From Massilia sp. TS11 (GTDB lineage: Bacteria > Pseudomonadota > Gammaproteobacteria > Burkholderiales > Burkholderiaceae_D), in contig NZ_JAKLTS010000001.1 in the NCBI RefSeq assembly GCF_022012445.1, positions 434,001-498,000 on the forward strand: a stretch of 64,000 nucleotides of DNA, written 5' to 3'. A program made the position numbers and the translations under genes. Positions 8,755-18,956 of the stretch are shown piece by piece. Below the pieces are notes generated by a model that was given only the letters and a program-made list of their open reading frames with translations, did no database searches and was not told the origin of the DNA. Numbering within the stretch: the first letter of the stretch is position 1; each line of letters starts with the position of its first letter.

Positions 8755-9492
8755 ATGCGAATCCTAATCAGTAATGACGACGGCTACCTGGCTCCGGGCA
8801 TCAATGCCCTGGCCGATGCCCTGGCCGCCGTGGCCGACATCGTCGTGGTGGCGCCGGAAGCGAACCGCTCGGGCGCCTCGAACTCCCTCTCGCTGGACCG
8901 CCCGCTCAGCGTGCACCAGGCCGCCAACGGCTTCTACTTCGTCAACGGCACCCCGACCGACTGCGTGCACGTGGCCCTGACCGGTCTGCTCGATTTCAAG
9001 CCCGACATGGTCGTCTCGGGCATCAACCATGGCCAGAACATGGGCGACGACACCCTGTACTCGGGCACCGTGGCGGCAGCCACCGAGGGCTATCTGTTTG
9101 GGATTCCGGCGATCGCCTTCTCCCAGGTCGACTTCGGCTGGGCCCACATCGATTCGGCCGCGCGCCTGGCGCGCGACCTGGTGCTGCGCCAGTTCGAGGA
9201 GCTCGAGCGCCCCTATCTGCTGAACGTGAATATCCCGAACCGGCCGTATGCCGAGCTGACCCGCATCCGCGCCACCCGCCTGGGCCGCCGCCACGAGGCC
9301 GAGCCGGTGATCCGCGCCCACGATCCGCGCGGCAAGGAAATCTTCTGGATCGGCCCGCCGGGCGCGACCAAGGACGCCGGCGCCGGCACCGATTTCCATG
9401 CCACCGCCCAGGGCGAGGTCTCGGTCACGCCGCTGCAGGTCGACCTGACCCACCGTGAGCAGCTGGCCCGCCTGGCGCGGAGCTTCGCATGA
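8755..9492 (+). CDS. surE: 5'/3'-nucleotidase SurE
   Basis: A metal-dependent survival nucleotidase of 245 residues that dephosphorylates nucleoside monophosphates. The N-terminal [10 protein letters not shown] motif supplies the metal-binding Asp pair. [14 protein letters not shown] and [23 protein letters not shown] are the conserved family motifs. The length is normal for SurE. The last bases overlap the pcm start (ATGA), and surE-pcm-nlpD-rpoS is a classic proteobacterial stationary-phase cluster. Confidence 0.97.
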   Translation: MRILISNDDGYLAPGINALADALAAVADIVVVAPEANRSGASNSLSLDRPLSVHQAANGFYFVNGTPTDCVHVALTGLLDFKPDMVVSGINHGQNMGDDTLYSGTVAAATEGYLFGIPAIAFSQVDFGWAHIDSAARLARDLVLRQFEELERPYLLNVNIPNRPYAELTRIRATRLGRRHEAEPVIRAHDPRGKEIFWIGPPGATKDAGAGTDFHATAQGEVSVTPLQVDLTHREQLARLARSFA

Positions 9493-10376
9493 GCGACAAG
9501 CGCAGCCAGTTTCCCTTGCCGCTGTCCTCGGTGACGGGCAAGGGCGACACGCGCGCGCCCGCACCCCAGCCGAAAGTGGCGACGCCGCAGACGGCCACCC
9601 AGAACGCAGCCCAGCACGCCAACCGCCAGCCCCTGCCCAAGGCTGTGTTCCAGGCCCCGCCCGTGCACAACACCGGCTACAACGACAACACGCCGCGGCG
9701 CGCGCCGCCGGCCCCGAGCGGGGTGCCGCCGCGCGCCCATGCGCTGGTGTCGGACGCCGTGCGCCAGGCCATGGTCCAGCGCGTCGCCCAGCAGGGCGTC
9801 AAGGATGCGCTGGTGCTGCAGGCCATGGGCACGGTGCCGCGCCATCTGTTCGTCGAGCCGGGCCTGTCGGCCCAGGCCTACGTCGACGCCTCGCTGCCCA
9901 TCGGCCACCACCAGACGATTTCGCAGCCCTACATCGTGGCGCGCATGATCGAAGTGATGCGCAATGGCGCCCAGCTGCAGCGTGTGCTCGAGATCGGCAC
10001 GGGCTGCGGCTACCAGGCCGCCGTGCTGGCCTGTGTGGCCCAGGAGGTCTACTCGATCGAGCGCATCAAGCCACTGCATGAGCTGGCCAAGGCGAATCTG
10101 CGCCCGCTGCGGATTCCGAATCTGCGTTTGCACTACGGCGACGGTATGTTAGGCTTGCCGCAAGCTGCGCCGTTCGATGGCATCATCCTCGCCGCAGCCG
10201 GCCTCGAGGTTCCCCCCGCTTTGCTAGAACAGCTCAGTATCGGGGGCCGCCTGGTGGCCCCGGTGGGCGCCAAGACCCAACACCTGCAACTGGTCGTTCG
10301 TACCGGCAAAGCCGAGTGGACCAGCGAGGTGATGGAAGCCGTACACTTCGTGCCCCTGCGCCCCGGCACGGTCTGA
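9489..10376 (+). CDS. pcm: Protein-L-isoaspartate O-methyltransferase
   Basis: It repairs damaged proteins by methylating L-isoaspartyl residues with S-adenosylmethionine. The core starts near residue 75 ([17 protein letters not shown]). It has [10 protein letters not shown], the conserved [19 protein letters not shown] segment and the SAM-binding [16 protein letters not shown]. At 295 residues it is about 80 longer than typical Pcm. The extra part is a Pro/Ala/Gln-rich, probably disordered N-terminal tail, as seen in some Burkholderiales. Its start overlaps surE by four bases, so the two are translationally coupled. Confidence 0.95.
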   Translation: MSDKRSQFPLPLSSVTGKGDTRAPAPQPKVATPQTATQNAAQHANRQPLPKAVFQAPPVHNTGYNDNTPRRAPPAPSGVPPRAHALVSDAVRQAMVQRVAQQGVKDALVLQAMGTVPRHLFVEPGLSAQAYVDASLPIGHHQTISQPYIVARMIEVMRNGAQLQRVLEIGTGCGYQAAVLACVAQEVYSIERIKPLHELAKANLRPLRIPNLRLHYGDGMLGLPQAAPFDGIILAAAGLEVPPALLEQLSIGGRLVAPVGAKTQHLQLVVRTGKAEWTSEVMEAVHFVPLRPGTV

Positions 10377-10385
10377 ACCAACTGG

Positions 10386-11321
10386 ATGAGAATGAAGCAC
10401 ACCCGTCAACTTGCCCTGCTGACCCTTTCCGCTGGCCTGCTCAGCGCCTGTTCCACGCCGATGCGCAATGCCCCCGTGATCGACCGGGTGACGCCGCCGC
10501 CGGCCGCCGCCAAGCCGCTCGCGCCGAGCAGCAGCCCGGCCCCGGCGCAGGAGGCGCCCAAGCCCGACGCGCCCGGCATGTACACGGTGAAAAAGGGTGA
10601 CACCCTGCTGCGCATCGCGCTCGACCACGGCCAGAACTACAAGGATCTGGCGGCTTGGAATAATCTGGCCAATCCGGACGACATCAAGGTCGACCAGGTG
10701 CTGCGCGTGAGCCCGCCGGAAGGCGGCCTGCAGTCGCTGCCAGTGGCGCCGCCGCCGATCGTCGACAGCCGTCCGGCCGTGCCGCGCAAGACGGCGCCCA
10801 AGGCCGACAAGAAGCCGTATTCCGACGCCGCACTGGCCGAGGCCCAGAAAGGCGAGGGCGGCGCCGCCCGCGCCCAGGAGACGACGCCGGCCCCGAGCGT
10901 TGCGCCGACCCCGGCACCAACGCCGAGCCTGCCGCCGCTGGCCCCGGACGAAGCCAATCTGAGCTGGAGCTGGCCGGCCGACGGCCGGATCGTCGCCACC
11001 TTTGACGAAGGCAAGAACAAGGGCATCGATATCGCCGGCAAGCCGGGCCAGCAGGTGCTGGCGGCGGGCGCGGGCAAGGTCATGTACGCCGGTTCGGGCA
11101 TCCGCGGTTATGGTAATCTGGTGATCGTAAAGCACAGCAATAATCTGCTGTCGGCCTATGCCCACAACCGCGCCATCCTGGTCAAGGAAGGCCAGAGCGT
11201 GGCCAAGGGGCAGCTGATCGCCGAGATGGGCGATTCCGACACCGACGCAGTGAAGCTGCATTTCGAAATCCGGCAGCAAGGCAAACCTGTGGACCCGTCC
11301 AAGTTCCTGCCACCTCGCTAG
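10386..11321 (+). CDS. nlpD: NlpD-like lipoprotein with LysM and degenerate M23/LytM domain
   Basis: An outer-membrane lipoprotein that in relatives activates septal amidases during cell division. The signal peptide ends at a lipobox (LLSACS). A LysM domain follows (YTVKKGDTLLRIALDHG...LAAWNNL, about residues 63-110), then a Pro/Ala-rich linker, then a LytM domain. The LytM domain reads KGIDIAG and VKLHFEIR, so the usual HxH zinc motif has lost its first His. This fits an amidase activator rather than an enzyme. It is 311 residues long. In Enterobacteria the main rpoS promoter lies inside nlpD, and the same may hold here. Confidence 0.92.
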   Translation: MRMKHTRQLALLTLSAGLLSACSTPMRNAPVIDRVTPPPAAAKPLAPSSSPAPAQEAPKPDAPGMYTVKKGDTLLRIALDHGQNYKDLAAWNNLANPDDIKVDQVLRVSPPEGGLQSLPVAPPPIVDSRPAVPRKTAPKADKKPYSDAALAEAQKGEGGAARAQETTPAPSVAPTPAPTPSLPPLAPDEANLSWSWPADGRIVATFDEGKNKGIDIAGKPGQQVLAAGAGKVMYAGSGIRGYGNLVIVKHSNNLLSAYAHNRAILVKEGQSVAKGQLIAEMGDSDTDAVKLHFEIRQQGKPVDPSKFLPPR

Positions 11322-11329
11322 GCTAGACC

Positions 11330-12331
11330 ATGACCCAAGCGCCGCGCCCTTTGGATGACGAACTGAGTTCGGATGCGTTTCCGGAGGAGGCGCTTGATGC
11401 CCCGGCGCTGGACGAAGAAGAGGGCGATGCTCCGGCCGAGGCCGTGGTTGTCCTCGACAGCGTCGACGAGCTGAAAAAGGTGCTGGCGGCCGAGCTGTCG
11501 ACCGACACCACCCAGCACTACCTGAACCAGATCGGCACCCGGCCGCTGCTGTCGGCGGCCGAGGAAGTGCACTTCGCGACCCTGGCCAAGGCCGGCGATT
11601 TCGGCGCGCGCCAGAAGATGATCGAGCACAATCTGCGCCTGGTCGTCTCGATCGCCAAGCATTACATCAACCGCGGTGTGGTCCTGCTCGACATGATCGA
11701 GGAGGGCAATATCGGTCTGATGCGCGCGATCGACAAGTTCGAGCCCGAGCGCGGCTTTCGATTTTCTACCTACGCCACCTGGTGGATCCGCCAGAGCATC
11801 GAACGGGCGATCATGAACCAGGCGCGCACGGTGCGCCTGCCGGTGCACATGGTGCGCGAGCTGAACCAGATTCTGCGCGCCAAATACCACCTCGAAGCCC
11901 AGCACCACAATGGCAAGGACGCGACCGCCGAGGACATCGCCAGCCTGGTCGGCCGCCCGGTCGAGGAGGTGCAGGATATTCTGGCCCTGTCCGAACACGC
12001 GACCTCGCTCGACGCCCCGCTCGACAATGACCCGCAGTCGAGCCTGATGGACATGCTGCCCGGCGAGCACGAGGACAGCCCCGATGCGCGCGCCGAACAG
12101 CATGAGATGACCCTGCTCGTGCGCGACTGGCTCAGCAAATTGCCGGAGAAGCAAAGACTGGTCATCCAGCGCCGTTTCGGCCTCGACAATGACGATCCGG
12201 CCACGCTCGAAACCCTGGCCGAGGAGATGGGCGTGACGCGCGAACGCGTGCGCCAGATCCAGCAGGAAGCCCTGCTCAAGCTGAAGCGGGCCATGGCCGC
12301 CCGTGGCGTGGTGCGGGATTCCTTGCTATGA
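11330..12331 (+). CDS. rpoS: RNA polymerase sigma factor RpoS
   Basis: The stationary-phase and general-stress sigma factor, 333 residues. After an acidic 45-residue N-terminus come region 1.2 ([21 protein letters not shown]) and region 2 ([57 protein letters not shown]). Region 3 ([10 protein letters not shown]) follows, then region 4 with its helix-turn-helix ([19 protein letters not shown]). It starts eight bases after nlpD, in the expected synteny. The acidic N-terminal extension is longer than in E. coli RpoS. Confidence 0.97.
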   Translation: MTQAPRPLDDELSSDAFPEEALDAPALDEEEGDAPAEAVVVLDSVDELKKVLAAELSTDTTQHYLNQIGTRPLLSAAEEVHFATLAKAGDFGARQKMIEHNLRLVVSIAKHYINRGVVLLDMIEEGNIGLMRAIDKFEPERGFRFSTYATWWIRQSIERAIMNQARTVRLPVHMVRELNQILRAKYHLEAQHHNGKDATAEDIASLVGRPVEEVQDILALSEHATSLDAPLDNDPQSSLMDMLPGEHEDSPDARAEQHEMTLLVRDWLSKLPEKQRLVIQRRFGLDNDDPATLETLAEEMGVTRERVRQIQQEALLKLKRAMAARGVVRDSLL

Positions 12332-12373
12332 TGCTGGCCCCCGGCCGGTGGCCGTGTCAGCCCATTTCCCATC

Positions 12374-13714
12374 ATGCAAGACCCAATCCTCACCATTGAA
12401 TCCCTCGACATGGACGCCCGCGGCGTCGGCCACCTCGACAACGAGGACGGCAGCCCCGGCAAGGTGATTTTCGTGGAAGGGGCCCTGCCGGGTGAGCGCG
12501 TGCGCTTCGAGACCCTGCGCAAGAAAAAGAACTGGGAGCAGGGCCGCATGACCGAACTGGTCAAGGCCTCGAGCCTGCGCGTCGAGCCGCTGTGCCCGCA
12601 CTTCGACCATTGCGGCGGCTGCTCGATGCAGCATCTGGAGCCTTCGGCCCAGGTGGCCATGAAGCAGCGCGTGCTCGAAGACAATCTGTGGCATTTGTCC
12701 AAGGTGAAGCCCGATCAGGTCATGCGTCCGCTGTATGGCCCGACCTGGGGCTACCGCTTCCGCGCCCGTCTGTCGGTGCGCTATGTGGCGAAGAAGGGCA
12801 AGGTGCTGGTCGGCTTCCACGAGAAGAAATCCTCGTATGTGGCCGACATGGAGGACTGCAAGATTCTGCCGCCCCATGTGGCGCGCATGCTGATGCCGCT
12901 GCGCGATCTGGTGCGCAGCCTGTCGATTTTCGAGCAGATGCCGCAGATCGAAGTGGCCGTCGGCGAGAACGTGACGGCGCTGGTGCTGCGCATCATGGCG
13001 CCGCTGACGCCAGACGACGAGGTGCTGCTCAAGGCTTTTGCCGACCAGTGGCAGATCCAGTGGTGGCTGCAGCCCAAGGGCCCGGACACGGCCGCGCCTT
13101 ACTACCCGCTCGACCAGGAGTTGTCCTACAGCCTGCCCGAATTCGGCATCCGCATGCCGTTCAAGCCGGTCGACTTCACCCAGGTCAACCACCACATCAA
13201 CCGCGTGCTCGTGCACAAGGCCCTGCGCCTGCTCGAGGTCCAGCCGAGTGATCGCGTGGCCGACCTGTTCTGCGGCCTCGGCAATTTCACCTTGCCGCTC
13301 GCGACCCAGGCGCGCGAAGTGGTCGGTATCGAAGGCAGCACGGCCCTGACCGAGCGCGCGCTGGCGAATGCGCGTGTGAACGGCGTCGCGCACAAGACCA
13401 GTTTCTCGACGCGCAATCTGTTCGAGGTCACGGTCGACGATCTGATCGCCCTCGGCAAGTTCGACCGCATGCTGATCGACCCGCCGCGCGATGGGGCCAT
13501 GGCCCTGTCGCTGGCCCTGGGCGAGCTCAAGGAAAAGCGCCCCGATCTGCTGCCCAAGCGCATCGTCTACGTCTCCTGCAGCCCGTCGACGCTGGCGCGC
13601 GACGCCGGCGTGCTGACCCATGTGGCCGGCTACACCCTGTCCAAGGCGGGCGTCGTCAATATGTTCCCGCACACCTCCCACGTCGAATCGATGGCCGTGT
13701 TCGATCTGCCTTGA
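12374..13714 (+). CDS. rlmD: 23S rRNA (uracil-1939-C5)-methyltransferase RlmD
   Basis: It methylates U1939 of 23S rRNA using SAM. It has 446 residues with an N-terminal TRAM-like domain (ESLDMDARGVGHLDNEDG). The Fe-S cysteines are in CPHFDHCGGC, and a fourth is probably in MEDCKILPP. The SAM-binding motif is VADLFCGLGNFTLPLA, and the DPPRDG and VYVSCSPSTLARD motifs carry the catalytic cysteine. Length and motif order match RumA/RlmD rather than the tRNA enzyme TrmA. A GGGGTCAGACCCC palindrome follows the stop directly. Confidence 0.95.
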   Translation: MQDPILTIESLDMDARGVGHLDNEDGSPGKVIFVEGALPGERVRFETLRKKKNWEQGRMTELVKASSLRVEPLCPHFDHCGGCSMQHLEPSAQVAMKQRVLEDNLWHLSKVKPDQVMRPLYGPTWGYRFRARLSVRYVAKKGKVLVGFHEKKSSYVADMEDCKILPPHVARMLMPLRDLVRSLSIFEQMPQIEVAVGENVTALVLRIMAPLTPDDEVLLKAFADQWQIQWWLQPKGPDTAAPYYPLDQELSYSLPEFGIRMPFKPVDFTQVNHHINRVLVHKALRLLEVQPSDRVADLFCGLGNFTLPLATQAREVVGIEGSTALTERALANARVNGVAHKTSFSTRNLFEVTVDDLIALGKFDRMLIDPPRDGAMALSLALGELKEKRPDLLPKRIVYVSCSPSTLARDAGVLTHVAGYTLSKAGVVNMFPHTSHVESMAVFDLP

Positions 13715-13718
13715 GCAA

Positions 13719-13782
13719 AAGAAAAATGGGGTCAGACCCCATTTTTCTTGCGAGATAATTGGGGTCTGACCCCGATTTGTTT
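13719..13782. repeat. Palindromic repeat pair, possible bidirectional terminator
   Basis: 13719-13749 is a perfect inverted repeat (15-bp arms, one-base centre) with an A run before and a T run after, so it could end transcription from both sides. A second GGGGTC-GACCCC copy follows at 13757-13782. It lies between the convergent rlmD and Bax-inhibitor genes. It is the same family as 26-171 and 48986-49065. Confidence 0.85.
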
Positions 13783-13852
13783 GTGGGGCAAGGTGGGGCG
13801 GCAAAAAAAAGAGCCGGCTCCAGGCCGGCTCAAGGGAGAGAGCGGTGCGGTG

Positions 13853-14539
13853 TCAGTCGCGTTCGCCGAAACCGATCCCGAGCAGGGACAGCAGGTTGAC
13901 GAACACGTTGTACACGTCGAGATAGATGGCAAGCGTGGCGGCGATGTAATTGGTTTCGCCACCGTTGATGATGCGCTGGACGTCGAACAGGATCAGGGCC
14001 GAAAACAGCATGACGGCGGCGCTCGACACGGCCAGGGTCAGGGCCGGCAGCTGCAGGAAGATGTTGGCCAGCGAGGCCAGAATCAGCACCACCAGACCGG
14101 CCAGCAGCCACTTGCCAAGGAAAGAGAAGTCGCGCTTGGTGACGCTGGCGACGCTGGCCAGCGTGGCAAAGATGGCTGCGGTGCCGCCAAAGGCCAGCAT
14201 GATCAGCTCGGGCCCGTTGCGAAACGCCAGGGTATAGCTGAGGATCGGCGTGAGCATCACGCCCATGAAGAAGGTGAAGCCGAGCAGCACCAGCACGCCC
14301 CAGCCCGACTCCTGGGTGGCGCGGATGGCGAAAATGAAACCGAACATGCCGACCAGGGCCAACAGCAGACCGACGCCACTGAGGAACAGCGGGGCCGCGA
14401 ACTGCATGCCGACCACGGCGCCCAGCACGGTGGGCAGCATCGACAGGGCCAGCAGCCAGTAGGTATTGCGCAGCACGCGGTGGCGCACGCCCTGCATGCT
14501 GGCGCTCAGATTGTATGGACGTTGAATGCTGGGAATCAT
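13853..14539 (-). CDS. Bax inhibitor-1/YccA family membrane protein (copy 1)
   Basis: An integral inner-membrane protein of 228 residues with about seven hydrophobic helices (for example VLRNTYWLLALSMLPTVLGAVVGM, FGFIFAIRA and LLGFTFFMGVMLTPIL). The family signatures are the NTYxLLALSMLPT segment and the C-terminal ALILFDVQRIINGGETNYI. BI-1 proteins are implicated in calcium leak or membrane-protein quality control; the bacterial role is unsettled. It is closely related to the protein encoded at 15668-16351 and is divergent from the nitronate monooxygenase gene. Confidence 0.92.
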   Translation of the reverse strand: MIPSIQRPYNLSASMQGVRHRVLRNTYWLLALSMLPTVLGAVVGMQFAAPLFLSGVGLLLALVGMFGFIFAIRATQESGWGVLVLLGFTFFMGVMLTPILSYTLAFRNGPELIMLAFGGTAAIFATLASVASVTKRDFSFLGKWLLAGLVVLILASLANIFLQLPALTLAVSSAAVMLFSALILFDVQRIINGGETNYIAATLAIYLDVYNVFVNLLSLLGIGFGERD

Positions 14540-14624
14540 AAGACCTCCTCTGACAACACCCCCAAGGTGAGGGCTGGCACGCGGGTTTCAAGAGTGCGCG
14601 GCGAAATCGCGCTATGCTCGTGTT

Positions 14625-15671
14625 ATGAATCTGACCGAACGACTGCGCACGAAGTTCCCGCTCCTGCAGGCGCCCATGGCCGGCGTCCAGGATGCGGCCC
14701 TGTGTATTGCCGTCAGCCGCGCTGGCGGCCTTGGCGCGCTGCCGGCCGCCATGCTCACGCCCGAGGCCCTGGGCCAGCAGCTGGCCGCCATCGCGGCGGC
14801 CGCACCGGGGCCCTACAACGTCAATTTCTTCTGCCACCAGACGCCCACGCCCGATCCGGCGCGCGAGCAGGCCTGGCGCGCCGGCCTCGGGCCGTATTAC
14901 GCGGCGGCCGGCATCGATCCGGCTGGCATTGCGGCAGGGCCCGGGCGGGCGCCGTTCAGCGCGGCCCAGCTCGAAGTCATCGCGGCCTTCCGGCCACCGG
15001 TCGTCAGTTTCCATTTCGGTCTGCCGGAGGCGGCCCTGCTGGCGCGCGTCAAGGCCTGGGGCGCCCTGGTGCTGGCCTCGGCCACCACGCTCGATGAAGG
15101 CCAGTGGCTGGTCGAGCACGGGGCCGATGTCGTCATTGCCCAGGGGCTGGAGGCGGGCGGTCATCGCGGCCATTTCCTTAGCCACGACCTGAGCCGCCAG
15201 ATGGGGACCTTCGCGCTGCTGCCGCAGCTGGCCCAGCGCCTGCCGGTGCCGGTGGTGGCGGCCGGCGGCATCGCCGACGCGGCCGGGGTGCGCGCGGCCA
15301 TGGTGCTCGGCGCGGCCGGCGTGCAGGTCGGTACCGCCTATCTGCTGGCCGACGAGGCGCGCACCAGCGCCGTCCATCGCCAGGCTCTGCAGTCGCCGCG
15401 CGCAGCCCACACGGCCCTGACCAATCTGTTCACCGGGCGCCCGGCGCGCGGCATCGTCAACCGCCTGATGCGCGAGCTGGGGCCGCTGTCCGAGCTGGCG
15501 CCGGCCTTTCCATTGGCCACGGCCGCACTCGCCCCCTTGCGGGCGCAGGCGGAAGCGGAAGGTTCGGGGGAGATGTCGCCGCTGTGGGCGGGGCAGAATG
15601 CGGCTGGATGCCGCGCTGCGCCGGCGGCCGTCATCACGGCCACGCTGGCGCAGGGTTTTGCAGCGGCTTAG
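14625..15671 (+). CDS. Nitronate monooxygenase / FabK-like FMN enzyme
   Basis: A TIM-barrel flavoprotein of 348 residues that probably oxidises alkyl nitronates with FMN. The N-terminal PLLQAPMAGVQDAALCIAVSRAGGLGALP, the central QGLEAGGHRGHF and VVAAGGIADAAGVRAAMVLGAAGVQVGTAYL are the flavin/phosphate-binding motifs shared with 2-nitropropane dioxygenases. FabK-type enoyl reductases share the fold, so the exact reaction is uncertain. Its last bases overlap the end of the convergent second BI-1 gene. It is flanked on both sides by BI-1 paralogues on the opposite strand. Confidence 0.88.
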   Translation: MNLTERLRTKFPLLQAPMAGVQDAALCIAVSRAGGLGALPAAMLTPEALGQQLAAIAAAAPGPYNVNFFCHQTPTPDPAREQAWRAGLGPYYAAAGIDPAGIAAGPGRAPFSAAQLEVIAAFRPPVVSFHFGLPEAALLARVKAWGALVLASATTLDEGQWLVEHGADVVIAQGLEAGGHRGHFLSHDLSRQMGTFALLPQLAQRLPVPVVAAGGIADAAGVRAAMVLGAAGVQVGTAYLLADEARTSAVHRQALQSPRAAHTALTNLFTGRPARGIVNRLMRELGPLSELAPAFPLATAALAPLRAQAEAEGSGEMSPLWAGQNAAGCRAAPAAVITATLAQGFAAA

Positions 15672-16351
15672 TCGTCGCCGCCGACGATGCCCAGCAGACG
15701 CAGCAGGGCGGTGAAGATGTTGTAGATGTCGAGGTAGATCTGCAGCGTGGCCGTCACGTAATTGGTCTCGCCGCCATTGACCACCTGCTGCACGTCGTAC
15801 AGGATGTAGGCCGAGAAGATCAGGATGGTCACGGCCGACATCACGATGGTCAGCGCCGGCAGCTGCAGGAAGATGTTGGCGATCCCCGCCAGCAGCAGCA
15901 CGATCACGCCGGCGAACAGCCATTTCCCCATCGACGAGAAGTCGCGCTTGCTGACGGTGGCGATCGAGGCCATCGTCGCGAACACGGCCGCGGTGCCGCC
16001 AAAGGCCAGCATGATCAGCTGGGCGCCATTGCGGAAATGCAGGGTGTAGGTCAGCAGCGGGGCCAGCAGCATGCCCATCACGAAGGTAAAGCCGAGCAGC
16101 AGCAGCACGCCGGTGCCCGAATTTTTGTATTTCTCGATCGCGAAGATCAGGCCGAACATGGCCAGGAACAGCACCAGGAAGCCGATCCCCGAGGCGATCA
16201 GGGGCAGCGCCAGGGTCATGCCGACGACGGCGCCGAGGATGGTCGGCAGCATCGACAGGGCCAGCAGGCCATAGGTGTTGCGCAGCACGCGGTTGCGCGC
16301 GAACTGGGCGCTGGCGCCGATGTCATACTGTTGTTGAATATTAGGAATCAT
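15668..16351 (-). CDS. Bax inhibitor-1/YccA family membrane protein (copy 2)
   Basis: A 227-residue, roughly seven-helix inner-membrane protein of the BI-1 family. It shares with the copy at 13853 the VLRNTYGLLALSMLPTILGAVVGM stretch, LLLGFTFVMGMLLAPLLTYTL and AYILYDVQQVVNGGETNYV. The two are clearly paralogues separated by an inserted or retained nitronate monooxygenase gene. Function is unknown beyond a presumed membrane or ion-homeostasis role. Confidence 0.92.
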   Translation of the reverse strand: MIPNIQQQYDIGASAQFARNRVLRNTYGLLALSMLPTILGAVVGMTLALPLIASGIGFLVLFLAMFGLIFAIEKYKNSGTGVLLLLGFTFVMGMLLAPLLTYTLHFRNGAQLIMLAFGGTAAVFATMASIATVSKRDFSSMGKWLFAGVIVLLLAGIANIFLQLPALTIVMSAVTILIFSAYILYDVQQVVNGGETNYVTATLQIYLDIYNIFTALLRLLGIVGGDD

Positions 16352-16506
16352 TTGCTTCTCCTAAGATGGAAACCGGGTGCACTCTAGCATGAAACGTCTG
16401 GTAACCGGAATTTCTGGGGGTGGGTGAGGGAATATGTTAGAATTAAAGGTTGATTGAGTTCTCAATTCATTGATTTAAACCTTTCTTTTTACTGGAGTTT
16501 TTACAA

Positions 16507-16932
16507 ATGGCAATCGAACGCACCCTGTCGATCATCAAACCGGACGCAGTCGCCAAGAACGTGATCGGCCAAATCTACAGCCGTTTCGAAGGCGCTGGCC
16601 TGAAAGTGGTCGCCGCTCGCATGGTGCACCTGTCGCGCGCTGATGCAGAAGGTTTCTACGCTGTCCACAAAGAGCGTCCCTTCTTCAAAGATCTGGTCGA
16701 CTTCATGATCTCGGGCCCCGTGATGGTGCAAGTGCTGGAAGGTGAAGGCGCGATCGCCAAGAACCGTGAACTGATGGGCGCCACCGACCCGAAGAAAGCT
16801 GAAAAAGGCACGATCCGCGCCGATTTCGCCGATTCGATCGACGCCAACGCCGTGCACGGCTCGGACGCCGCTGAAACGGCTGCCGTGGAAATCGCCTACT
16901 TCTTCCCGGCCCTGAACGTCTACTCGCGTTAA
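16507..16932 (+). CDS. ndk: Nucleoside diphosphate kinase
   Basis: It transfers the gamma phosphate of ATP to nucleoside diphosphates through a phospho-histidine. It has 141 residues, the usual length. The N-terminal [15 protein letters not shown] and the NAVHGSDA motif holding the active-site His are both present. The leader is AT-rich with a GGAG site nine bases before the ATG, and codon usage is more even than in neighbours, consistent with strong expression. It begins the long co-directional block reaching to about 33.9 kb. Confidence 0.97.
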   Translation: MAIERTLSIIKPDAVAKNVIGQIYSRFEGAGLKVVAARMVHLSRADAEGFYAVHKERPFFKDLVDFMISGPVMVQVLEGEGAIAKNRELMGATDPKKAEKGTIRADFADSIDANAVHGSDAAETAAVEIAYFFPALNVYSR

Positions 16933-16982
16933 TTAGTTGTGCCCCGCCCGTTCCCCTCGGGGCGGGCGGAAAGGAAAGAAAC

Positions 16983-18155
16983 ATGAGCACGTCCCTCACC
17001 AATCTGCTGGACCTCGATCCCGCACAGCTCGTCGCTTACTGCGCCGAGCTGGGTGAGAAACCATTTCGCGCCAAGCAGCTGCAGCGCTGGATCCACCAGT
17101 TCGGGGTCGCCAATTTCGACGACATGAGCGACCTGGCCAAGTCCCTGCGCGAGAAGCTCAAGACCTGCGCCGAAGTGCGTGCGCCGGCCGTCATCTCCGA
17201 CCACACGTCGAGCGATGGCACGCGCAAGTGGCTGGTCGATGTCGGCAATGGCAATGCCGTCGAGACCGTGTTCATTCCCGAGGACGACCGCGGCACCCTG
17301 TGTATCTCGACCCAGGCCGGCTGCGCGGTCAACTGCCGTTTCTGCTCGACCGGCAAACAAGGTTTCAACCGCAATCTGAGCGTGGCCGAAATCATCGGCC
17401 AGCTGTGGATGGCCGAATTCGAGCTGCGCCGCACCAAGGGCATCCCTGCCGGTCCCAAGGGCGAGCGCCAGATCACCAATGTGGTGATGATGGGCATGGG
17501 CGAACCCCTGCTCAATTTTGAACCGACCACGACCGCCCTGAAGCTGATGCTCGACGACAATGCCTATGGCCTGTCGCGCCGCCGCGTCACGCTCTCGACC
17601 TCGGGCGTGGTCCCGATGATGGACAAGCTCGCGCAGGAAGTGCCGGTGGCGCTGGCGGTGTCGCTGCACGCCTCGAATGACGCCCTGCGCGATGGCCTGG
17701 TCCCGCTCAACAAGAAATACCCGCTGCGCGAGCTGCTGGCCGCTTGCCGCCGCTATGTGGAGTTCGCCCCGCGCGACTTCATCACTTTCGAATACTGCAT
17801 GCTCGACGGCGTCAATGACAGCGACCAGCATGCGCGCGAACTGGTGGCCCTGGTGCAGGACCGCGAGGTCGGCGTCCACTGCAAATTCAACCTGATTCCC
17901 TTCAACCCCTTCCCCGAGTCGGGTCTGGTGCGCTCGAAGAATCCGCGCATCAAGGCCTTTGCCCAGATCCTCATGGATGCGGGCATCGTGACCACGATCC
18001 GCAAGACGCGCGGCGACGATATCGACGCCGCCTGCGGCCAGCTGGCCGGGGAAGTCCAAGACCGTACCCGCGTACAGGAGCGTATGGAAAAGATGGCGGA
18101 ATATCAGAAGAAGTTCGGCGCCAACTTCGGGCGCATCGTGGAGATTCCCTCTTGA
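16983..18155 (+). CDS. rlmN: Dual-specificity rRNA/tRNA adenine-C2 methyltransferase RlmN
   Basis: A radical-SAM enzyme that methylates A2503 of 23S rRNA and A37 of some tRNAs. It has 390 residues. The [19 protein letters not shown] segment holds the CxxxCxxC 4Fe-4S ligands, followed by [14 protein letters not shown] and the C-terminal [13 protein letters not shown] with the catalytic Cys. The stop overlaps the TTG start of pilW, so translation is probably coupled. Confidence 0.97.
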   Translation: MSTSLTNLLDLDPAQLVAYCAELGEKPFRAKQLQRWIHQFGVANFDDMSDLAKSLREKLKTCAEVRAPAVISDHTSSDGTRKWLVDVGNGNAVETVFIPEDDRGTLCISTQAGCAVNCRFCSTGKQGFNRNLSVAEIIGQLWMAEFELRRTKGIPAGPKGERQITNVVMMGMGEPLLNFEPTTTALKLMLDDNAYGLSRRRVTLSTSGVVPMMDKLAQEVPVALAVSLHASNDALRDGLVPLNKKYPLRELLAACRRYVEFAPRDFITFEYCMLDGVNDSDQHARELVALVQDREVGVHCKFNLIPFNPFPESGLVRSKNPRIKAFAQILMDAGIVTTIRKTRGDDIDAACGQLAGEVQDRTRVQERMEKMAEYQKKFGANFGRIVEIPS

Positions 18156-18949
18156 GCGGCCGGCTGGCCCTGGGCCTGGCGACGGCCCTCCTGCTCAGCG
18201 CGTGCGGCAGTCCGCCCGCGCTCGAAGGCAAGACCCACGAGCTGCAGACCCTGTCCGACCAGACCAGCGCCCAGAAGCGCGCCCAGCTGCGCCTGCAGCT
18301 GGCCGTCGGCTACTACGAGAACAAGCAGTACGAAATCGCGCTCGACGAGATCAAGCAGGCCATCCTGATCGACCCGGCCAGCGCCGATGCGTACGGCATG
18401 CGCGCCCTGATCTACATGGCGATGGGCGAGAACGTGCTGGCCGACGAGAACTTTCAGCGCGCCCTGAAGCTCGCGCCGGACAATCCGAACCTGAGCAATA
18501 ACTACGGCTCCTTCCTGTGCCAGGCCGGCCGCCCGGCCCAGGCGATTCCCTACTTCGAGGCGGCCCTGCGCAACCGCAACTACCAGGCCCCGCTGGGCGC
18601 CCTGGTCAATGCCGGCAGCTGCAGCCTGAAGCTGAAGAATTTCGACGCGGCCGAGCGCTATCTGCTCGACGCCCTGCGTCTCGACGCCGACCAGCCCGCG
18701 ACCAATGCGGCCCTGGCCCGGCTGTATCTGGACAAGCGCGACCCGGCGCGCGCCGCCTTCTTCGTCAACCGCATGCTGGCCGTGGCCAAGCTCGACACGC
18801 TCGGCGCCGATGCGCTGTGGGCGGCGATCCGCGTCAAGCGGCGCGAGGGTGACAAGCAGACCGAGGCGAGCCTGGTGGCCCAACTGAGCCGGCGCTTCCC
18901 GACGTCGGCCGAATTTGCCGCATTCCAGCGCGGCGCGTTTAACGAGTGA
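18152..18949 (+). CDS. pilW: Type IV pilus biogenesis lipoprotein PilW/PilF
   Basis: An outer-membrane lipoprotein (pilotin) that helps the PilQ secretin assemble. It has 265 residues. The signal peptide ends in the lipobox LLLSACG. It is followed by about six TPR units, such as [32 protein letters not shown] and [30 protein letters not shown]. The start is TTG inside the rlmN stop; a later start would remove the signal peptide. The rlmN-pilW-rodZ-ispG-hisS order is standard in Burkholderiales. Confidence 0.92.
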   Translation: MSGRLALGLATALLLSACGSPPALEGKTHELQTLSDQTSAQKRAQLRLQLAVGYYENKQYEIALDEIKQAILIDPASADAYGMRALIYMAMGENVLADENFQRALKLAPDNPNLSNNYGSFLCQAGRPAQAIPYFEAALRNRNYQAPLGALVNAGSCSLKLKNFDAAERYLLDALRLDADQPATNAALARLYLDKRDPARAAFFVNRMLAVAKLDTLGADALWAAIRVKRREGDKQTEASLVAQLSRRFPTSAEFAAFQRGAFNE

Positions 18950-18956
18950 GTGAGCA

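Noticed and set aside
16943..16966. GC-rich hairpin between ndk and rlmN as terminator
   Set aside because: A 7-bp stem with a 10-base loop and no T run; too weak to call.
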